From: Candidatus Omnitrophota bacterium
GTDB taxonomy: Bacteria; Omnitrophota; Gorgyraeia; Gygaellales; Profunditerraquicolaceae
Length of the DNA stretch: 7,152 nt
Assembly: GCA_017995695.1 (NCBI GenBank)
Contig: JAGOIJ010000084.1
Span: 1-7,152, forward strand
Reading direction: 5' to 3'
The notes under the pieces were generated by a model. The model searched no databases. It saw only the letters and a program-made list of their open reading frames with translations, and was not told where the DNA came from. Shown piece by piece: positions 6,194-7,152 of the stretch. How positions within the stretch are numbered: the first letter of the stretch is position 1; each line of letters opens with the position of its first letter. The position numbers and the translations under genes are program-made.

Positions 6194-6759
6194 ACTTTGC
6201 TAATAAGGTTTCAACGTTTCGCATCTTAAGCGTTCCCTTTTTCGTTGCTTGTTTGATTTATTATTCTCCGACGAGGGACTATCTGCGTTTCATTGCATTA
6301 GCGATTTTTGTTTTAGGGGTGATATCGGACGCGGTTGATGGCTATATTGCCCGTAAAGGCAAGCAGGTTTCCAAGGCCGGGGCAGTGCTTGATCCGCTCG
6401 GTGATAAATTGTTGCTCATCAGCGCCTATATCTGCCTTTTTGCCCGTCAGGATCTTCCTGCGGGAATCTTCTTTCCTTTGTGGCTTACGCTGATTGTGAT
6501 TAGCCGCGATGTTATTATCATGCTCGGGGCCATGGTGATTTTTGTTGTTAAACATGATATTAACGTTGTGCCAACAAAATGGGGGAAGTTTACCACCACG
6601 TTTCAGATGCTTGCCGTTATCGGCGTGTTGGTGCAGTGGCATTTTGCCTATGTGCTTTGGTGGGTTGCCGTTATTTTTACTGTTGTTTCAGGCATTGATT
6701 ACATTCGAAAGGGTTTCATGACGCTCTATGCTGTGGATACTGCTCGGAATCATCATTAG
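6190..6759 (+). CDS. pgsA: CDP-diacylglycerol--glycerol-3-phosphate 3-phosphatidyltransferase (PgsA-like)
   Basis: This 189-residue integral membrane enzyme belongs to the CDP-alcohol phosphatidyltransferase family. The full catalytic signature D-x2-DG-x2-AR-x8-G-x3-D-x3-D is present as Asp47, Asp50-Gly51, Ala54-Arg55, Gly64, Asp68 and Asp72. The N-terminus (ANKVSTFRILSVPFFVA) and the later PTKWGKFTTTFQM (128-140) are typical of PgsA, which makes phosphatidylglycerophosphate from CDP-diacylglycerol and glycerol 3-phosphate, releasing CMP. About five or six hydrophobic segments follow one another. I chose ATG 6190 over the in-frame TTG at 6160. It gives the usual N-terminus and a four-base ATGA overlap with lepB, whereas TTG would add ten polar residues encoded inside lepB. 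The ribosome binding site is weak (AAAGGA at 6171-6176 or AGG at 6179-6181). Another CDP-alcohol transferase specificity is possible but less likely beside plsY. Confidence 0.92.
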   Translation: MNFANKVSTFRILSVPFFVACLIYYSPTRDYLRFIALAIFVLGVISDAVDGYIARKGKQVSKAGAVLDPLGDKLLLISAYICLFARQDLPAGIFFPLWLTLIVISRDVIIMLGAMVIFVVKHDINVVPTKWGKFTTTFQMLAVIGVLVQWHFAYVLWWVAVIFTVVSGIDYIRKGFMTLYAVDTARNHH

Positions 6760-7152
6760 TTATTGCATCGGTTCATTTCCTACCGCGTTTGTCTTCGGTC
6801 GTCTTATTAAAGGAATAGATATACGCCAGTTTGGCTCAGGCAATGTGGGCGCAACCAATGCCTTGCGCGTACTCGGTAAGAAGGTCGGTATTACCGTATT
6901 ATGCATTGATATCGCAAAAGGATTTATTTGTGTTTTTGTGATCGGGTATTTTTTCCAGGGATTGATTCCCGAGACACTTGCTATAGTCTCGCGATTGCTC
7001 TTTGGCGTAAGCTGTATCATCGGGCATAATTGGACGATCTTTTTACAGTTTAAGGGAGGCAAGGGCGTTGCTTCGACATTAGGTGTTTTGATAGGCCTTG
7101 CGGCAACCATTCCAGGCCTTTATATTGTTTTGCTCCTGGTGTTGGCTACGTG
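6728..7152 (+). CDS. plsY: Glycerol-3-phosphate acyltransferase PlsY, 3'-truncated by window edge
   Basis: A frame opens at ATG 6728 and runs without a stop to the window end, giving 141 residues. It encodes a membrane protein beginning MLWILLGIIISYCIGSFPTAF. The PlsY motifs are clear: GSFP (15-18), GSGNVGATNALRVLGKK (36-52), the DIAKG segment (61-65), and GHNWTIFLQFKGGKGVAST (99-117) with its Gly/Lys-rich phosphate loop. PlsY acylates glycerol 3-phosphate with acyl-phosphate to give lysophosphatidate, the first step of phospholipid synthesis in most bacteria; it needs PlsX as partner (not in view). An in-frame TGA at 6719-6721 excludes a longer protein, so ATG 6728 is the first possible ATG. 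This makes a 32-base overlap with pgsA. The only upstream purine stretch, GAAAGGG (6707-6713), is 14 bases away, so translation may depend on that of pgsA. About 50 to 60 C-terminal residues are probably missing. Confidence 0.95.
   Translation, partial: MLWILLGIIISYCIGSFPTAFVFGRLIKGIDIRQFGSGNVGATNALRVLGKKVGITVLCIDIAKGFICVFVIGYFFQGLIPETLAIVSRLLFGVSCIIGHNWTIFLQFKGGKGVASTLGVLIGLAATIPGLYIVLLLVLAT

Noticed and set aside
6313..6642. 109-codon minus-strand frame opposite pgsA
   Set aside because: It mirrors the CDP-alcohol transferase coding region, is rich in His/Asn/Lys as expected from antisense of a hydrophobic protein, and has no family resemblance.
6760..7110. Long open frame on the minus strand opposite plsY
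   Set aside because: It lies entirely against the clear PlsY coding frame and its translation has no recognisable domain or ribosome binding site.
1..7152. Defence system, mobile element, CRISPR or novel RNA
   Set aside because: Nearly every base belongs to a recognised housekeeping gene, the gaps are at most 30 bases, and no repeats or transposase-like or nuclease-like frames were seen on either strand.

Overview
The window is one gene-dense, single-strand (+) block from a bacterial chromosome. It holds seven complete genes, the 3' end of an eighth and the 5' part of a ninth. All nine have recognisable families, and there is almost no intergenic DNA (the longest gap is 30 bases). I see no RNA genes, mobile elements, repeats, CRISPR arrays, convincing promoters or intrinsic terminators, so the stretch reads as part of one long operon continuing beyond both ends.

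Layout: (1-176) C-terminal end of prephenate dehydratase PheA; (195-1286) a HisC-type aminotransferase; (1296-2312) type I-beta DAHP synthase with an N-terminal regulatory domain; (2343-3167) prephenate/arogenate dehydrogenase TyrA; (3164-3826) cytidylate kinase; (3819-5612) elongation factor 4 (LepA); (5609-6193) signal peptidase I (LepB); (6190-6759) CDP-alcohol phosphatidyltransferase PgsA; (6728-7152, cut by the window edge) glycerol-3-phosphate acyltransferase PlsY. The first and last genes are only partly present, and PlsY was read by direct translation to the edge.

How they work together: the first half is an aromatic amino acid module. DAHP synthase commits carbon to the shikimate pathway. 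PheA and TyrA are the branch enzymes to phenylalanine and tyrosine, and the HisC-type enzyme probably supplies the transamination step. The second half is a growth and envelope module: CMP/dCMP recycling (Cmk), translation (LepA), signal-peptide removal at the membrane (LepB) and phospholipid synthesis (PgsA, PlsY). Five consecutive gene pairs from tyrA onward overlap (4, 8, 4, 4 and 32 bases), which suggests translational coupling.

Organism: a free-living-type bacterium with de novo aromatic amino acid synthesis and moderate base composition. The order pheA-hisC-...-tyrA-cmk resembles the mixed-function aromatic supraoperon described in gammaproteobacteria, but the inserted DAHP synthase, the lack of an EPSP synthase gene and the lepA-lepB-pgsA-plsY continuation do not. 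An uncultured lineage such as Omnitrophota or a relative would fit, but this is a low-confidence guess that the sequence alone cannot settle.

I found no previously undescribed system. The points worth a second look concern gene order, likely enzyme specificity and unusual junctions.
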